From Flavobacterium cucumis (GTDB lineage Bacteria; Bacteroidota; Bacteroidia; Flavobacteriales; Flavobacteriaceae), in the NCBI RefSeq assembly GCF_900148835.1, contig NZ_FRYK01000002.1:124001-188000 (forward strand): DNA of 64,000 nucleotides. Reading direction: 5' to 3'. Position numbers and translations under genes: made by a program. The notes beneath the pieces are model-generated. The model did not search any database. It was not told the DNA's origin and was given only the letters and a program-made list of their open reading frames with translations. The number at the start of each line of letters is the position of its first letter. Position 1 is the stretch's first letter. Below are positions 41,598 through 52,087 of the stretch, piece after piece.

Positions 41598-43430
41598 ATG
41601 GACGAAAATTTTAAAAAACTTATACCATTTGCTAAAAAATACAAATACAATGTTGTTGGAAACATATCATTCAACATTCTGTATGCTTTATTTGGAACAT
41701 TAGGCATGGTATTTATTATGCCGGTTCTATCTGTTTTGTTTGATGAAAGAAAAACAGAGAAAGTTGAACTACCAAAATATGATGGAATCATAAATGCATT
41801 AAGTAATTGGCAAGAATACATTGCCTATTATGTTAATCAATATTCTACCGAATATGGCATACAATATGGGCTAATGTTAACAGTAGGTTTAGTATTAGTC
41901 ACCTTTTTACTCAAAAACCTATCTAACTATCTAGCATTACAACACTTAACTAAAGTTAAAACAGGAGTTTTACGGGACTTACGTGAAAAGATGTTTAGCA
42001 AAATTGTTTCTTTACCTGTTTCTTATTATTCTGAAAAAAGAAAAGGTGATGTTATGGCACGAATGCTGGGTGATGTTAACGAAGTTCAAAATTCATTTTT
42101 CATGGTTTTAGAACTTATTGTTAAAGAGCCTCTGACTATTTTATTTTCATTAATTGCCATGATATCCATCAGTTGGAAATTAACTGTTTTCGTGTTTGTT
42201 TTCATTCCTATTTCAGGATTTGTTATTTCTAAAATTGGTAAAAGTTTAAAATCGAAATCGAGTAGAGCCCAACAAGAAAATGGCTATTTAATTTCGATAG
42301 TGGAAGAAAGTTTGGGTGGCTTAAAAGTCGTCAAAAGCTATAATGCTGAAAATTATTTTGCTAAAACTTTTAACGATTCTATTAATCGTTTATACCAATT
42401 AACAATCGCGATTGGAAAGAAAAACAATTTAGCGTCTCCAATGAGTGAATTTATGGGGATTTTAGTTATTGGTATATTATTAGTTTATGGAGGTAACCTT
42501 GTTTTAGTTGAAGGTTCTTTAAAAGGGTCAAATTTCATCACCTATATTGGTTTAGCTTATAACATCCTTACTCCTGCCAAAGCAATTTCTAAAGCATCAT
42601 ATGCTGTGAAAAATGGCTTAGCGGCTGCCGAACGCGTATTTGAAGTTTTAGAAGTGGAAAATACGATTACTAACAAACCGAATGCAATCGTAAAAGATAC
42701 TTTCACAGAAAAAATCAGCATTGAAGACATTAACTTCGGATATGCTGAAGAAAATGTACTAAAAAATTTCTCTTTGGAGATTCCAAAAGGTAAAACGGTA
42801 GCATTAGTTGGGCAATCTGGCTCAGGAAAAAGTACGATTGCGAATTTATTGACTCGTTTTTATGATGTGCAAGAAGGAACCGTAAAAATTGACGGAATTG
42901 ATATTAAAGACATGACACTAGAATCGCTACGTGATCTAATGGGATTGGTTACTCAGGATTCGATTTTATTTAATGACACCATTAAAAACAATATTCGTTT
43001 AGGGAAAGAAGATGCAACCGATGAAGAAATCATTGCAGCTTTAAAAGTGGCGAATGCTTATGAATTCGTGAAAGATTTACCTAACGGAATTGAAACTAAT
43101 ATTGGTGATGCAGGTGGAAAACTTTCAGGCGGACAAAAACAACGTTTATCGATTGCGAGAGCCGTTTTGAAAAATCCACCCATCATGATTTTAGATGAAG
43201 CGACTTCTGCTTTGGATACTGAAAGTGAAAAATTTGTTCAAGTGGCGTTAGAAAACATGATGCAAAACCGAACGTCAATTGTAATTGCACACCGTTTATC
43301 AACGATTCAAAAAGCGGATAAAATTGTAGTAATGCAAAAAGGTGAAATCGTAGAACAAGGGACACATGACGAATTATTAGCTTTGAATGGAACGTATTCG
43401 AAGTTGGTGATGATGCAGAGTTTCGAATAA
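41598..43430 (+). CDS. ABC exporter, fused permease/ATPase (MsbA-like)
   Basis: 610 residues. Six-helix type IV exporter domain, about 1-345, with two early helices (19-45, 90-115). ATPase domain from 365: Walker A VGQSGSGKST, Q-loop LVTQDSILF, signature KLSGGQKQRLSIARA, Walker B IMILDEATSALD, H-switch IAHRLSTI. Works as a homodimer. Substrate may be a lipid, glycolipid or drug; lipid A core (MsbA) is suggested by size and by the sugar-metabolism neighbours, not proven. Confidence 0.9.
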   Translation: MDENFKKLIPFAKKYKYNVVGNISFNILYALFGTLGMVFIMPVLSVLFDERKTEKVELPKYDGIINALSNWQEYIAYYVNQYSTEYGIQYGLMLTVGLVLVTFLLKNLSNYLALQHLTKVKTGVLRDLREKMFSKIVSLPVSYYSEKRKGDVMARMLGDVNEVQNSFFMVLELIVKEPLTILFSLIAMISISWKLTVFVFVFIPISGFVISKIGKSLKSKSSRAQQENGYLISIVEESLGGLKVVKSYNAENYFAKTFNDSINRLYQLTIAIGKKNNLASPMSEFMGILVIGILLVYGGNLVLVEGSLKGSNFITYIGLAYNILTPAKAISKASYAVKNGLAAAERVFEVLEVENTITNKPNAIVKDTFTEKISIEDINFGYAEENVLKNFSLEIPKGKTVALVGQSGSGKSTIANLLTRFYDVQEGTVKIDGIDIKDMTLESLRDLMGLVTQDSILFNDTIKNNIRLGKEDATDEEIIAALKVANAYEFVKDLPNGIETNIGDAGGKLSGGQKQRLSIARAVLKNPPIMILDEATSALDTESEKFVQVALENMMQNRTSIVIAHRLSTIQKADKIVVMQKGEIVEQGTHDELLALNGTYSKLVMMQSFE

Positions 43431-43569
43431 AAGTTAGGAGCCTGAAGAATGAAGCTGGGAGATTGATAACCATTTAAAATTTTTAAGATTATTCAAATTT
43501 CTTAAATCTGCGTTCCTAAATTTGATCTTGACTTTGAATTTTATTTTTGAACTTGTAATGGATTGAAAA

Positions 43570-44271
43570 ATGTACGTAAACCATCCAAATATCACTTTAC
43601 CTGATAACAATGATACCATTGTTTGGAAGTATTTGGATATGTCTAAGTTTTTAGACATGTTGTTATCGCAACAATTGTTTATGTCGCGTTCGGATAAGTT
43701 TGAAGACCAATATGAAGGCACCTTTTCGGAACCAACTTATGAAGAAATCAAGAAAATTGCTGCGAACAATCCAAAGTTTTTGGATTACTACAAATCACAT
43801 CGTGAAAAAGTAGTAATTAGTAGTTGGCATATCAATGAATATGAATCGTTTGCCATGTGGCAAATTTTTACTCAAAATACCGAAGGCTTAGCCATTCAAA
43901 CTACGATTGGTCGACTTAAAGAAGCTTTACTACCAGAAAGCCAAACCGAACAATACATTGGCGCTGTAAATTACATCGATTACAAAAAAGAATTTATCCC
44001 CTTCGAGGACATGTTTTTCCCATTTTTGTTTAAACGTAAAAGTTTTCAATATGAAAGAGAAATTCGCATTATTTCTGATGTATCTGCTAATGGAATGAAA
44101 ATCGATAACGGTTTAAAAGTTGATGTTAACTTAAATCAATTAATCGAAAAAATCTACATTCACCCTAAAAGTGAAAACTGGTATAAGAATTTGGTAATTC
44201 AACTGGTTTCTAAATTGGGTTTTGATTTTGAAATTGAAAAATCAGATTTAGAGAGTGATATTTTGATTTAG
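43570..44271 (+). CDS. DUF2971 domain-containing protein
   Basis: 233 residues, soluble. It starts with the DUF2971 pattern: TIVWKYLDMSKFLDMLLSQQLFMSRSDKFEDQYEGTF, then VISSWHINEYESFAMWQIFTQNTEGLAIQTTIGRLKEAL, FPFLFKRKSFQYEREIRIISD and a final YIHPKSENWY. The family is widespread and its function is unknown. The 140-bp upstream spacer contains runs such as 'GAGCCTGAAGAATGAAGCTGG' fragments of low complexity but no clear promoter. Confidence 0.88.
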   Translation: MYVNHPNITLPDNNDTIVWKYLDMSKFLDMLLSQQLFMSRSDKFEDQYEGTFSEPTYEEIKKIAANNPKFLDYYKSHREKVVISSWHINEYESFAMWQIFTQNTEGLAIQTTIGRLKEALLPESQTEQYIGAVNYIDYKKEFIPFEDMFFPFLFKRKSFQYEREIRIISDVSANGMKIDNGLKVDVNLNQLIEKIYIHPKSENWYKNLVIQLVSKLGFDFEIEKSDLESDILI

Positions 44272-44313
44272 TTCCAAAAGAAAGAGTAGATTGACTTCAA
44301 ATATTTTAAATTA

Positions 44314-45432
44314 TCAATCAATTGGAACTCTATTAATCTGAACAAATCGTCTAGAATAATAAGGTTCCTTGGTTGATGAAATAATTACACCTGCTTGCAC
44401 AGATGAGTGAATAAATTTAATTTCATCCTCCAAAACATCAGTAACCATTCCTACATGATTGATGTACCCTCTTCCATTAGTAGTAAAAAAAATCAAATCT
44501 CCTTTTTGTGCTTGACTTCTATCAATTTTAACACCTACTCCAGCCATTGAAGCAGAAGTACGCGGCAAGACTACGTCAATACTTTTAAAAGTAGTGAAGA
44601 TTAATCCTGAACAATCAAACCCAGCACTTGTAGTACCTCCTCCTCTATAGCGAGTTCCTATATTCTGAGAAGCTTTATGAATCAAAAAATCAACTTTAGT
44701 CATGTTTGCTAATGCAACCTCATCTGTTTCTTTAGCAACACTTTGAGTCTCGTTTTGATGACTTACCAACTCCACATCACCTCGCTTAATAATTACTTCA
44801 TATCCTATGGGCAAATTGGTGACAATTTCAGGGTTCATCTCTTTTAAATCCTGAATACTAACTTTGTATTTCTTAGAAAGTTTGAACAAGGTTTCTCCTT
44901 TTACTACAGTATGAACCTGATTACCTAACTCGTCTAAACAAAGATTAGCATCTTTATTAGTTGGATCAGAAATACTAGCAACAGTGACTGTTTCGTTTCG
45001 ATTTGATTCAGGCACCTCTTGATTAACATTTATAATAATTTTATCTCCTATTCGAAGACTTTCTGGCTTAACACTAGGATTCCTCTCTTTGAGTAACTCC
45101 AAACTAAGGTTGTACTTTTTAGCAATTTTATACAAAGATTCACCCGCCTCGACAATATGAAACGCTTTCTCTGAATTTTCGGATAAAACAATATCATTCG
45201 TTTTTTTTCGTTTCGAAGCTTTATTTGGAATCGAAAGAATAGTTTTTAATTGTAAAATAGTTCCTTTAGAATTGGGATTTAATTCATAAATATCAGATTC
45301 TTTAACTTTATATTTTTTTGCAATAGAATAAATGGATTCACCTTCAACAACTGTATGTTTGATTACAGCTTGTGAGAAAAGAATATTAACCGATAATAAC
45401 AATAAAAAAATAAATAAATTTTTGAATCTCAT
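44314..45432 (-). CDS. LysM-repeat NlpC/P60 cell-wall hydrolase
   Basis: 372 residues. Signal peptide MRFKNLFIFLLLLSVNILFSQA. Three LysM domains at about 24-68, 90-134 and 170-215 (each HTVVEGESIYSIAKKYKV-like) bind peptidoglycan. The C-terminal NlpC/P60 papain-like domain has the catalytic Cys in AGFDCSGLIFTTF, His in YINHVGMVTD and a polar third residue later. Likely a D,L-endopeptidase cleaving stem peptides in growth or division. Monocistronic. Confidence 0.92.
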   Translation of the reverse strand: MRFKNLFIFLLLLSVNILFSQAVIKHTVVEGESIYSIAKKYKVKESDIYELNPNSKGTILQLKTILSIPNKASKRKKTNDIVLSENSEKAFHIVEAGESLYKIAKKYNLSLELLKERNPSVKPESLRIGDKIIINVNQEVPESNRNETVTVASISDPTNKDANLCLDELGNQVHTVVKGETLFKLSKKYKVSIQDLKEMNPEIVTNLPIGYEVIIKRGDVELVSHQNETQSVAKETDEVALANMTKVDFLIHKASQNIGTRYRGGGTTSAGFDCSGLIFTTFKSIDVVLPRTSASMAGVGVKIDRSQAQKGDLIFFTTNGRGYINHVGMVTDVLEDEIKFIHSSVQAGVIISSTKEPYYSRRFVQINRVPID

Positions 45433-45480
45433 GAACCTATTTTTAGATGGGAAAGCATAAAGTATTGAAACCGCAAGATA

Positions 45481-45508
45481 AAAAAAACTCCCATTTTAAT
45501 GGGAGTTT
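45481..45508 (-). terminator. Terminator of acnA
   Basis: AAAACTCCCATT / AATGGGAGTTTT around TT (45483-45508), with a minus-strand U-run. Confidence 0.85.
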
Positions 45509-45532
45509 TAACATTACTTTATTTTAAAAAAA

Positions 45533-47797
45533 TTAGGCTTTACCTGCGGCAATTAAATTAAGTGCCGATCCAGCTATAAACCAACCTATTTGACTATCGT
45601 TATACGTATGGTTCGCTAAAATAATATCTTTAGTACCATCAGCGTGAATAAACTCAAGTGTTAGTGGTTTTCCTGGAGCAAACTCCGTTAAATCTAAGAA
45701 GTTAATTGTATCATCCTCTTTAATTTTATCGTAATCGGATTCGTTAGCAAATGTTAAAGCTAACATCCCTTGTTTCTTTAAATTGGTTTCATGAATACGA
45801 GCGAATGATTTTACTAAAACTGCTTTAACACCTAAGAAACGAGGTTCCATAGCCGCATGCTCACGAGATGAACCTTCTCCATAATTATGGTCACCAACAA
45901 CAATGGAAGGAATTCCGGCTGCTTTGTAAGCTCTTTGTACTTTTGGCACTTCGTCATAAGCTCCAGTTAATTGATTTTTAACTGAATTTGCTTTTCCATT
46001 GAATGCATTTTCTGCACCAATTAACATGTTATTCGAAATATTATCCAAATGTCCTCGGAAACGCAACCATGGACCAGCCATCGAAATATGATCTGTCGTA
46101 CATTTTCCGAACGCTTTGATTAACAATTTGGCACCTGTAATATTTTTACCATCCCAAGCCTCAAAAGGCGCTAACAATTGTAAGCGATCTGAAGTTGGAG
46201 AAACCACAACTTCTACGCTTGAACCATCAGCTGCAGGCGCTTGAAATCCCGGATCTTCTACATCAAAACCTTTAGTTGGCAATTCATCTCCAAAAGGCGG
46301 ATTCAATTTTACTGCTTCACCTTTATCATTTATCAAAGTATCTGTAATCGGATTAAAATCCAAACGGCCTGAAATCGCTAAAGCGGCTACCATTTCTGGT
46401 GAAGTCACAAAAGCATGCGTATTTGGATTTCCATCGGCTCTTTTTGAAAAGTTTCGATTGAACGAATGCACGATGGTATTTTTTTCTTGTTTATCCGCAC
46501 CTTCTCTATCCCATTGTCCGATACAAGGTCCGCAAGCATTCGTAAATACTTTGGTTCCCATCTTTTCGAAATCAGCAATGATTCCATCTCGTTCAATGGT
46601 GTATCGAATTTGTTCAGAACCTGGATTGATTCCGAATTCTGCCTTTGGAGTAATTCCATGAGCCACCGCTTGTCTTACAATGGAAGCTGCACGCGACATA
46701 TCTTCGTAAGAAGAATTGGTACACGAACCGATTAATCCCCACTCAACTTTTATGGGCCAACCATTAGCTGCGGCTTCTTCTTTCATTTTAGAAACTGGAG
46801 TTCCTCTATCGGGTGTGAAAGGCCCATTAATATGTGGCTCTAATTCTGACAAATTAATTTCAATGAGTTGATCAAAATATTTTTCTGGATTAGCATAAAC
46901 TTCAGCATCAGCAGTTAAGTAAGACGCTACTTTATCAGCAGCATTTACCACATCTTGACGACCAGTTGCTACTAAATATCTTCTCATAGAATCATCGTAA
47001 CCAAAAGTTGAAGTCGTAGCTCCAATTTCAGCACCCATATTACAAATGGTACCTTTTCCAGTACACGACATCGATTCCGCACCTTCACCGAAATACTCTA
47101 CAATAGCTCCAGTTCCGCCTTTCACTGTTAGAATATCGGCTACTTTTAAAATTACATCTTTAGGTGACGTCCAACCGTTTAATTTCCCTGTTAATTTTAC
47201 TCCTATTAATTTTGGAAATTTTAATTCCCATGACATACCCGACATTACGTCGACCGCATCCGCACCGCCAACACCGATTGCCAACATTCCTAAACCGCCT
47301 GCATTTACAGTATGAGAATCCGTTCCAATCATCAATCCACCCGGAAAGGCGTAGTTTTCTAAGACAATTTGGTGAATAATTCCCGAACCAGGTTTCCAAA
47401 ATCCAATTCCGTATTTGTTTGACACTGAAGATAAGAAATCGAATACTTCTTTAGATTGTTTATTGGCTAACTCTAAATCTTGTTTCGCACCATTTTTTGC
47501 TAAAATTAAGTGGTCACAATGAACCGTTGTTGGAACAGCAACTTTACTCTTTCCTGCATGCATGAATTGCAATAATGCCATTTGTGCTGTTGCATCTTGG
47601 CAAGCCACCCTATCGGGTGCAAAATCGACATAATCTTTTCCTCTAGTAAAGGCCTGCGTTGGTACTCCTTCCCATAAATGAGCATACAAAATCTTTTCAG
47701 ACAAAGTCAAAGGGCGCCCAACCAAATCTCGAGCTTTATCTACTCGTTCTGCCATGGTTGCGTACACTTTTTCAATCATTTCAATATCAAATGCCAT
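45533..47797 (-). CDS. acnA: Aconitate hydratase, mitochondrial/AcnA type
   Basis: 754 residues, the size of mitochondrial-type aconitase. Domains 1-3 hold the 4Fe-4S ligands ([23 protein letters not shown]), and the swivelling domain 4 follows a linker after about 520, with [19 protein letters not shown]. Interconverts citrate and isocitrate in the TCA cycle through cis-aconitate. It is downstream of acnB, from which it is separated by a terminator. Two aconitases in tandem are noted below. Confidence 0.94.
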   Translation of the reverse strand: MAFDIEMIEKVYATMAERVDKARDLVGRPLTLSEKILYAHLWEGVPTQAFTRGKDYVDFAPDRVACQDATAQMALLQFMHAGKSKVAVPTTVHCDHLILAKNGAKQDLELANKQSKEVFDFLSSVSNKYGIGFWKPGSGIIHQIVLENYAFPGGLMIGTDSHTVNAGGLGMLAIGVGGADAVDVMSGMSWELKFPKLIGVKLTGKLNGWTSPKDVILKVADILTVKGGTGAIVEYFGEGAESMSCTGKGTICNMGAEIGATTSTFGYDDSMRRYLVATGRQDVVNAADKVASYLTADAEVYANPEKYFDQLIEINLSELEPHINGPFTPDRGTPVSKMKEEAAANGWPIKVEWGLIGSCTNSSYEDMSRAASIVRQAVAHGITPKAEFGINPGSEQIRYTIERDGIIADFEKMGTKVFTNACGPCIGQWDREGADKQEKNTIVHSFNRNFSKRADGNPNTHAFVTSPEMVAALAISGRLDFNPITDTLINDKGEAVKLNPPFGDELPTKGFDVEDPGFQAPAADGSSVEVVVSPTSDRLQLLAPFEAWDGKNITGAKLLIKAFGKCTTDHISMAGPWLRFRGHLDNISNNMLIGAENAFNGKANSVKNQLTGAYDEVPKVQRAYKAAGIPSIVVGDHNYGEGSSREHAAMEPRFLGVKAVLVKSFARIHETNLKKQGMLALTFANESDYDKIKEDDTINFLDLTEFAPGKPLTLEFIHADGTKDIILANHTYNDSQIGWFIAGSALNLIAAGKA

Positions 47798-47858
47798 AGT
47801 AATTTATTTTGTTTGTTATTTAATTCTACTAATTTACAAAAAATTAAACAGATACAAT

Positions 47859-47886
47859 AAAAAAAGCCCAAGTAAACTTGAGCTTT
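47859..47886 (-). terminator. Terminator of acnB
   Basis: AAAGCCCAAGT / ACTTGAGCTTT around AA (47863-47886), one mismatch, with a minus-strand U-run. It separates acnB from acnA. Confidence 0.75.
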
Positions 47887-47907
47887 CATTTTGATATTTA
47901 AAGATAA

Positions 47908-50697
47908 TTATCCTACTAACAATTTGTGTGATGGAGCAAACTTTGTTAAGTTGATTCCTTCTACAGCTTTTTTGTACTCTTCAATTGAAGGAGTTCTTCC
48001 TAAAATAGTAGATAACACTACAACTGGGGTAGATGATAATAAAGATTCACCTTTTTTCTCTTCTGTATCTTCAACAACTCGCCCTTGAAACAAACGCGTT
48101 GAGGTTGCCATAACAGTGTCTCCTTTTGACGCTTTCTCTTGGTTCCCCATACAAAGGTTACAACCAGGACGCTCTAAATACAACATATTTTCGTATTCCG
48201 TACGAGCAACCGCTTTTGGTGCATTATCGTCAAATTCAAAACCTGAATATTTTTGTAATACTTCCCAATCGCCTTCCGCTTTTAATTCGTCAACAATATT
48301 ATACGTTGGAGGAGCCACTACTAATGGTGCTTTGAATTCTACTTTTCCTTGTTGTTTCTCAATATTTTTCAACATCTGAGCTAAGATTTTCATATCACCT
48401 TTGTGCACCATACAAGAACCGATAAATCCTAAATCTACTTTTTTATCACCTCCGTAGAAAGAAAGTGGACGAATCGTATCGTGCGTATAACGTTTAGAAA
48501 CATCTTTATTATTTACATCTGGGTCAGCAATCATTGGCTCAGCGATTTGATCCAAATCTACTACAACCTCTGCATAATATTTTGCATTTGCATCTGGACG
48601 TAAAGCTGGTTTTTCACCTGAACGGATTGCTGCAATACGTTGGTTTGCTTTATCGATTAATCCTTGAAGCACACGGTTTTTGTTGTCCATGCCTTTATCA
48701 ATCATGATTTGGATTCTTCCTTTTGCAATTTCTAACGACTCGATTAACGTTTCATCTTCAGAAATACAAATAGACGCTTTAGCTTTCATTTCGGCAGTCC
48801 AATCTGTAAAAGTAAATGCTTGGTCAGCCGTTAATGTTCCTAAATGTACTTCAATAATTCTTCCTTGGAATACGTTTTCACCTCCAAATTGGTGTAACAT
48901 TTGCGCTTGTGTAGCGTGAACTACATCACGAAAATCCATATAATCTGGCATACTCCCTTTGAAAGTAACTTTCACCGATTGTGGAATTGGCATTGAAGCT
49001 TCACCAGTTGCTAAAGCTAGAGCAACCGTTCCTGAATCCGCTCCAAAAGCAACGCCTTTAGACATACGTGTATGAGAATCACCACCAATAATGATAGCCC
49101 ATTCATCAACCGTAATATCATTTAACACTTTGTGAATAACATCAGTCATTGCATGGTAAACACCTTTAGGGTCACGTGCTGTAATTAATCCGAAATCATT
49201 CATGAACTGCATTAATTTCGGGATGTTTGCTTGTGCCTTTTTATCCCAAACCGATGCTGTATGACAACCTGATTGGTAAGCAGCATCAACAATTGGAGAA
49301 ATCACAGTAGCCGCCATCGATTCTAATTCTTGAGCCGTCATCAAACCTGTAGTATCTTGCGAACCTACGATATTTACGGTAACACGAACATCAGAACCTG
49401 CATGTAACACATTTTTAGATAGTGTACCAACAGCGTTTTTGTTGAAGATCTTCTCAACAGCTGTTAATCCTTGACCTTCAATGTGAATCTCTTTTGAAGG
49501 CGCATATACTAGAGGCGCTTCAATTCCTAAAGTTTTAGCGGCGAATGTTTGTAGTTTTTTACCAAAAACGATAGCGTAAGAACCACCTGCTTTGATAAAT
49601 TCCATTTTTTGTGGTGTGAACGATCTTGAAATATCAATCAATTCTTTATCACCATTATATAATTTTTTTGTATTTGTATTAATAGTCAAAACCGTTCCAG
49701 TGGCAACAGAATATACTTGCTCTAAAATCGGTTCCCCGTTTTCATCACGAACTAATTCTCCGTTTGCGTCTGTTTTTTTAACCCAGTTTTTTAAGTCAAT
49801 TCCGATACCACCTGTTACGTCAACTGTAGTAAGGAAAATTGGAGATATTCCGTTAGTTCCCCCTACGATTGGGGCAAAGTTTACGAATGGCACATAAGGA
49901 CTTGCTTGTTTACCTGTCCAAAGCGCTACGTTATTTACTCCCGACATACGAGAAGAACCTACACCCATTGTTCCTTTTTCAGCAATTAGCATTACGGATT
50001 TATCTGGATGCTGTGCTTGTAAGGCTTTAATTTCTTCTTGCGCTTGAGGCGTAATCATACATTTTCCGTGCAATTCACGATCAGAACGCGAGTGCGCTTG
50101 GTTACCTGGAGATAATAAATCGGTTGAAATATCACCTTCTCCAGCGATGTAAGTTACTACTTTAATTTCTTCAGCAACCTCTGGAAGTTTTGTAAAAAAT
50201 TCTGCTTTCGCATAACTTTCTAAAATCTCATTTGCAACTGCATTTCCATTTTCATAAGCTTCTTTAATACGAGCCATATCAGCATCGTAAAGATATACTT
50301 GTGTTTTTAGAACTTCAGCCGCTTGTTTTGCAATTGCAACGTCATTTCCTAACGCTAAATCCAACAACACAACAATTGATGGTCCTCCTTTCATGTGTGA
50401 TAACAATTCAAACGCAAAAGTTGGCGTTATTTCAGCTACTGCTTCTTGACCCAAAATAATTTCTTTTAAAAATTTTGCTTTAGCTCCAGCAGCAGGAGTT
50501 GTTCCAGGCAAAGTATTGTAGATAAAAAACTTCAAACAATCTGCTCTGTTTGCATTGTTGGTGTCTTTGATCTGAGCAATGATTTCATTTAATAAATCAG
50601 CTCTATCAATTGGTTTTGGATGTAATCCTTGACCTTTTCTTTCTTCGATTTCTTGAATGTACTCTTTATAAAGATTCATTTCAGTAGCTAACGCCAT
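47908..50697 (-). CDS. acnB: Aconitate hydratase B / 2-methylisocitrate dehydratase
   Basis: 929 residues. The AcnB layout is visible: N-terminal HEAT-like helical domain (about 1-160, AcnB-specific), the swivelling domain moved to the N-terminal half (about 170-390), then domains 1-3 with Fe-S ligands in GSCMVHKG and ERPGCNLCMGNQ. It can act on citrate and on 2-methylisocitrate and, as an apoprotein in other bacteria, binds mRNA. ATG at 50697 gives the conserved start. Confidence 0.95.
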   Translation of the reverse strand: MALATEMNLYKEYIQEIEERKGQGLHPKPIDRADLLNEIIAQIKDTNNANRADCLKFFIYNTLPGTTPAAGAKAKFLKEIILGQEAVAEITPTFAFELLSHMKGGPSIVVLLDLALGNDVAIAKQAAEVLKTQVYLYDADMARIKEAYENGNAVANEILESYAKAEFFTKLPEVAEEIKVVTYIAGEGDISTDLLSPGNQAHSRSDRELHGKCMITPQAQEEIKALQAQHPDKSVMLIAEKGTMGVGSSRMSGVNNVALWTGKQASPYVPFVNFAPIVGGTNGISPIFLTTVDVTGGIGIDLKNWVKKTDANGELVRDENGEPILEQVYSVATGTVLTINTNTKKLYNGDKELIDISRSFTPQKMEFIKAGGSYAIVFGKKLQTFAAKTLGIEAPLVYAPSKEIHIEGQGLTAVEKIFNKNAVGTLSKNVLHAGSDVRVTVNIVGSQDTTGLMTAQELESMAATVISPIVDAAYQSGCHTASVWDKKAQANIPKLMQFMNDFGLITARDPKGVYHAMTDVIHKVLNDITVDEWAIIIGGDSHTRMSKGVAFGADSGTVALALATGEASMPIPQSVKVTFKGSMPDYMDFRDVVHATQAQMLHQFGGENVFQGRIIEVHLGTLTADQAFTFTDWTAEMKAKASICISEDETLIESLEIAKGRIQIMIDKGMDNKNRVLQGLIDKANQRIAAIRSGEKPALRPDANAKYYAEVVVDLDQIAEPMIADPDVNNKDVSKRYTHDTIRPLSFYGGDKKVDLGFIGSCMVHKGDMKILAQMLKNIEKQQGKVEFKAPLVVAPPTYNIVDELKAEGDWEVLQKYSGFEFDDNAPKAVARTEYENMLYLERPGCNLCMGNQEKASKGDTVMATSTRLFQGRVVEDTEEKKGESLLSSTPVVVLSTILGRTPSIEEYKKAVEGINLTKFAPSHKLLVG

Positions 50698-50740
50698 ACT
50701 ATAAATAAGTTTATTAGTGTTTGTTGAATTTTTTGTGGCA

Positions 50741-50767
50741 CAAATTTAATAAATCTGATTCAGATTT
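50741..50767 (-). promoter_or_regulatory. acnB promoter with palindromic operator candidate
   Basis: Minus-strand -7 TAAATTTG (50748-50741), full consensus. Immediately upstream, AAATCTGATTCAGATTT (50751-50767) is a perfect 8-bp palindrome around one central base, placed inside the -33/-7 spacer, where a bound protein would block RNA polymerase. Regulator unknown. Confidence 0.5.
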
Positions 50768-50962
50768 AAAAATTTTTAATAAAAAGCCTAAATAGAAGAA
50801 TTATTATTTATAAAGATTCTATTTTGATGGTTATTTTTCAATAAAATCGGAATATTATATCAAATATTGAATAATTATCAATTTAGAATCAAAGTTTTAA
50901 ACAATCATTAAAAAATCATAGCCAATTTTAGTAAACCCATAAAACAAGGTCATTTAAAAAAT

Positions 50963-52078
50963 TTAATCTCGTAAATCCGTTATAGGTTTTTCAAAAAAAC
51001 GATACAGTACATAAGACGAAATTAGAACTAGGAACCAATACAAAAGAGTATATCCATAAAGAGACGCACCAACCAATTGTTCGGAAGGAAATAATACCTT
51101 CATCGCATGGAGGATGATACTGTAGTGCAATAAGTAAATGCTGTAAGAAATCAAACTCAAAGTGGTAACTATTCGTAAAAAAAAGTTTTCTTTAAAACGA
51201 ACTTGCATTAAAAAAGGGATTAAAGCACAAATAGCAATAGAATTCAATGGAAGGTAAAAAACAGTAAAAAAGGTCTGAGCACTTTGAATCTGAATCCCAA
51301 TTGAAAAAAGAAAAACATGTAAAATTAAAATACAAACTATCCCAAAATAAAATAAAACCTTATACCACGATTCTTTAATGTAATTTTTAGCATATAAATA
51401 ATACAATATAAAACCATAGTAAATGGCATCAAGCCTATAAATGGAAACTTTCCGCAACGTTTCATTCCACTCAAAAAAAGATGCTAATTCTTTGGTACTA
51501 TTAAAATAAATACGGGAACTAAAAAAAAGGAACAGCATCAAAACACTAATACCTAAAAAAGCAGCATGACGTTTGATATTAGGAATAATGGTAACTGTAA
51601 TCAACAATAAAATTGGCCCAACGATATAGCTAAATTGTTCAACAGCTAAACTCCAAGAAATTCTGTAGAAATCAGGTGAAGTTGTGGTTAAATTTTGTAA
51701 ATAGAAAAAATACAAATAAAGTTTTTCAGGTATTTCATCATAAATCAAAAACCACAACAAAACATTCATTACTAGAATTAAATAGTAATTTGGCAATGTC
51801 CTAAACCAACGTCTTTTTAGAAAAAAAAGGATTGTAGAAAAGGAAAAATTTTCATCTTCTACCAATTTCAAAACGATTTTACCTATTAAAAAACCACTGA
51901 TAACAAAAAAAATTTCGACCCCAATTGTACCACTTAATTGCATTAAGTAACTAATGGAACTTGAATAAAAATCACTAATCCATAACGTATGAGAAAATAA
52001 AACTAATGCTATCGCAATAGCTCTTGCCAAATCTAATCCCGGATATCTTTTGCTTAAATCAACTTTTAGCCCAAACAT
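50963..52078 (-). CDS. OafA/YrhL-type membrane O-acyltransferase
   Basis: 371 residues, about ten transmembrane helices. Acyltransferase-3 motifs: LDLARAIAIALVLFSHTLWI (catalytic-type His), GTIGVEIFFVISGFLIGKI, RWFRTLPNYYLIL (R-x10-Y-type), and WSLAVEQFSYIVGPIL with the conserved E in a WSLxxE motif. These enzymes acetylate or acylate surface polysaccharides or lipids. Acceptor unknown. Nine bases follow MoxR's stop, so likely cotranscribed with it. Confidence 0.88.
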   Translation of the reverse strand: MFGLKVDLSKRYPGLDLARAIAIALVLFSHTLWISDFYSSSISYLMQLSGTIGVEIFFVISGFLIGKIVLKLVEDENFSFSTILFFLKRRWFRTLPNYYLILVMNVLLWFLIYDEIPEKLYLYFFYLQNLTTTSPDFYRISWSLAVEQFSYIVGPILLLITVTIIPNIKRHAAFLGISVLMLFLFFSSRIYFNSTKELASFFEWNETLRKVSIYRLDAIYYGFILYYLYAKNYIKESWYKVLFYFGIVCILILHVFLFSIGIQIQSAQTFFTVFYLPLNSIAICALIPFLMQVRFKENFFLRIVTTLSLISYSIYLLHYSIILHAMKVLFPSEQLVGASLYGYTLLYWFLVLISSYVLYRFFEKPITDLRD

Positions 52079-52087
52079 ATTAAAATA

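Noticed and set aside
43431..43569. Possible regulatory element before the DUF2971 gene
   Set aside because: Only low-complexity sequence; no hairpin or promoter pair could be supported.
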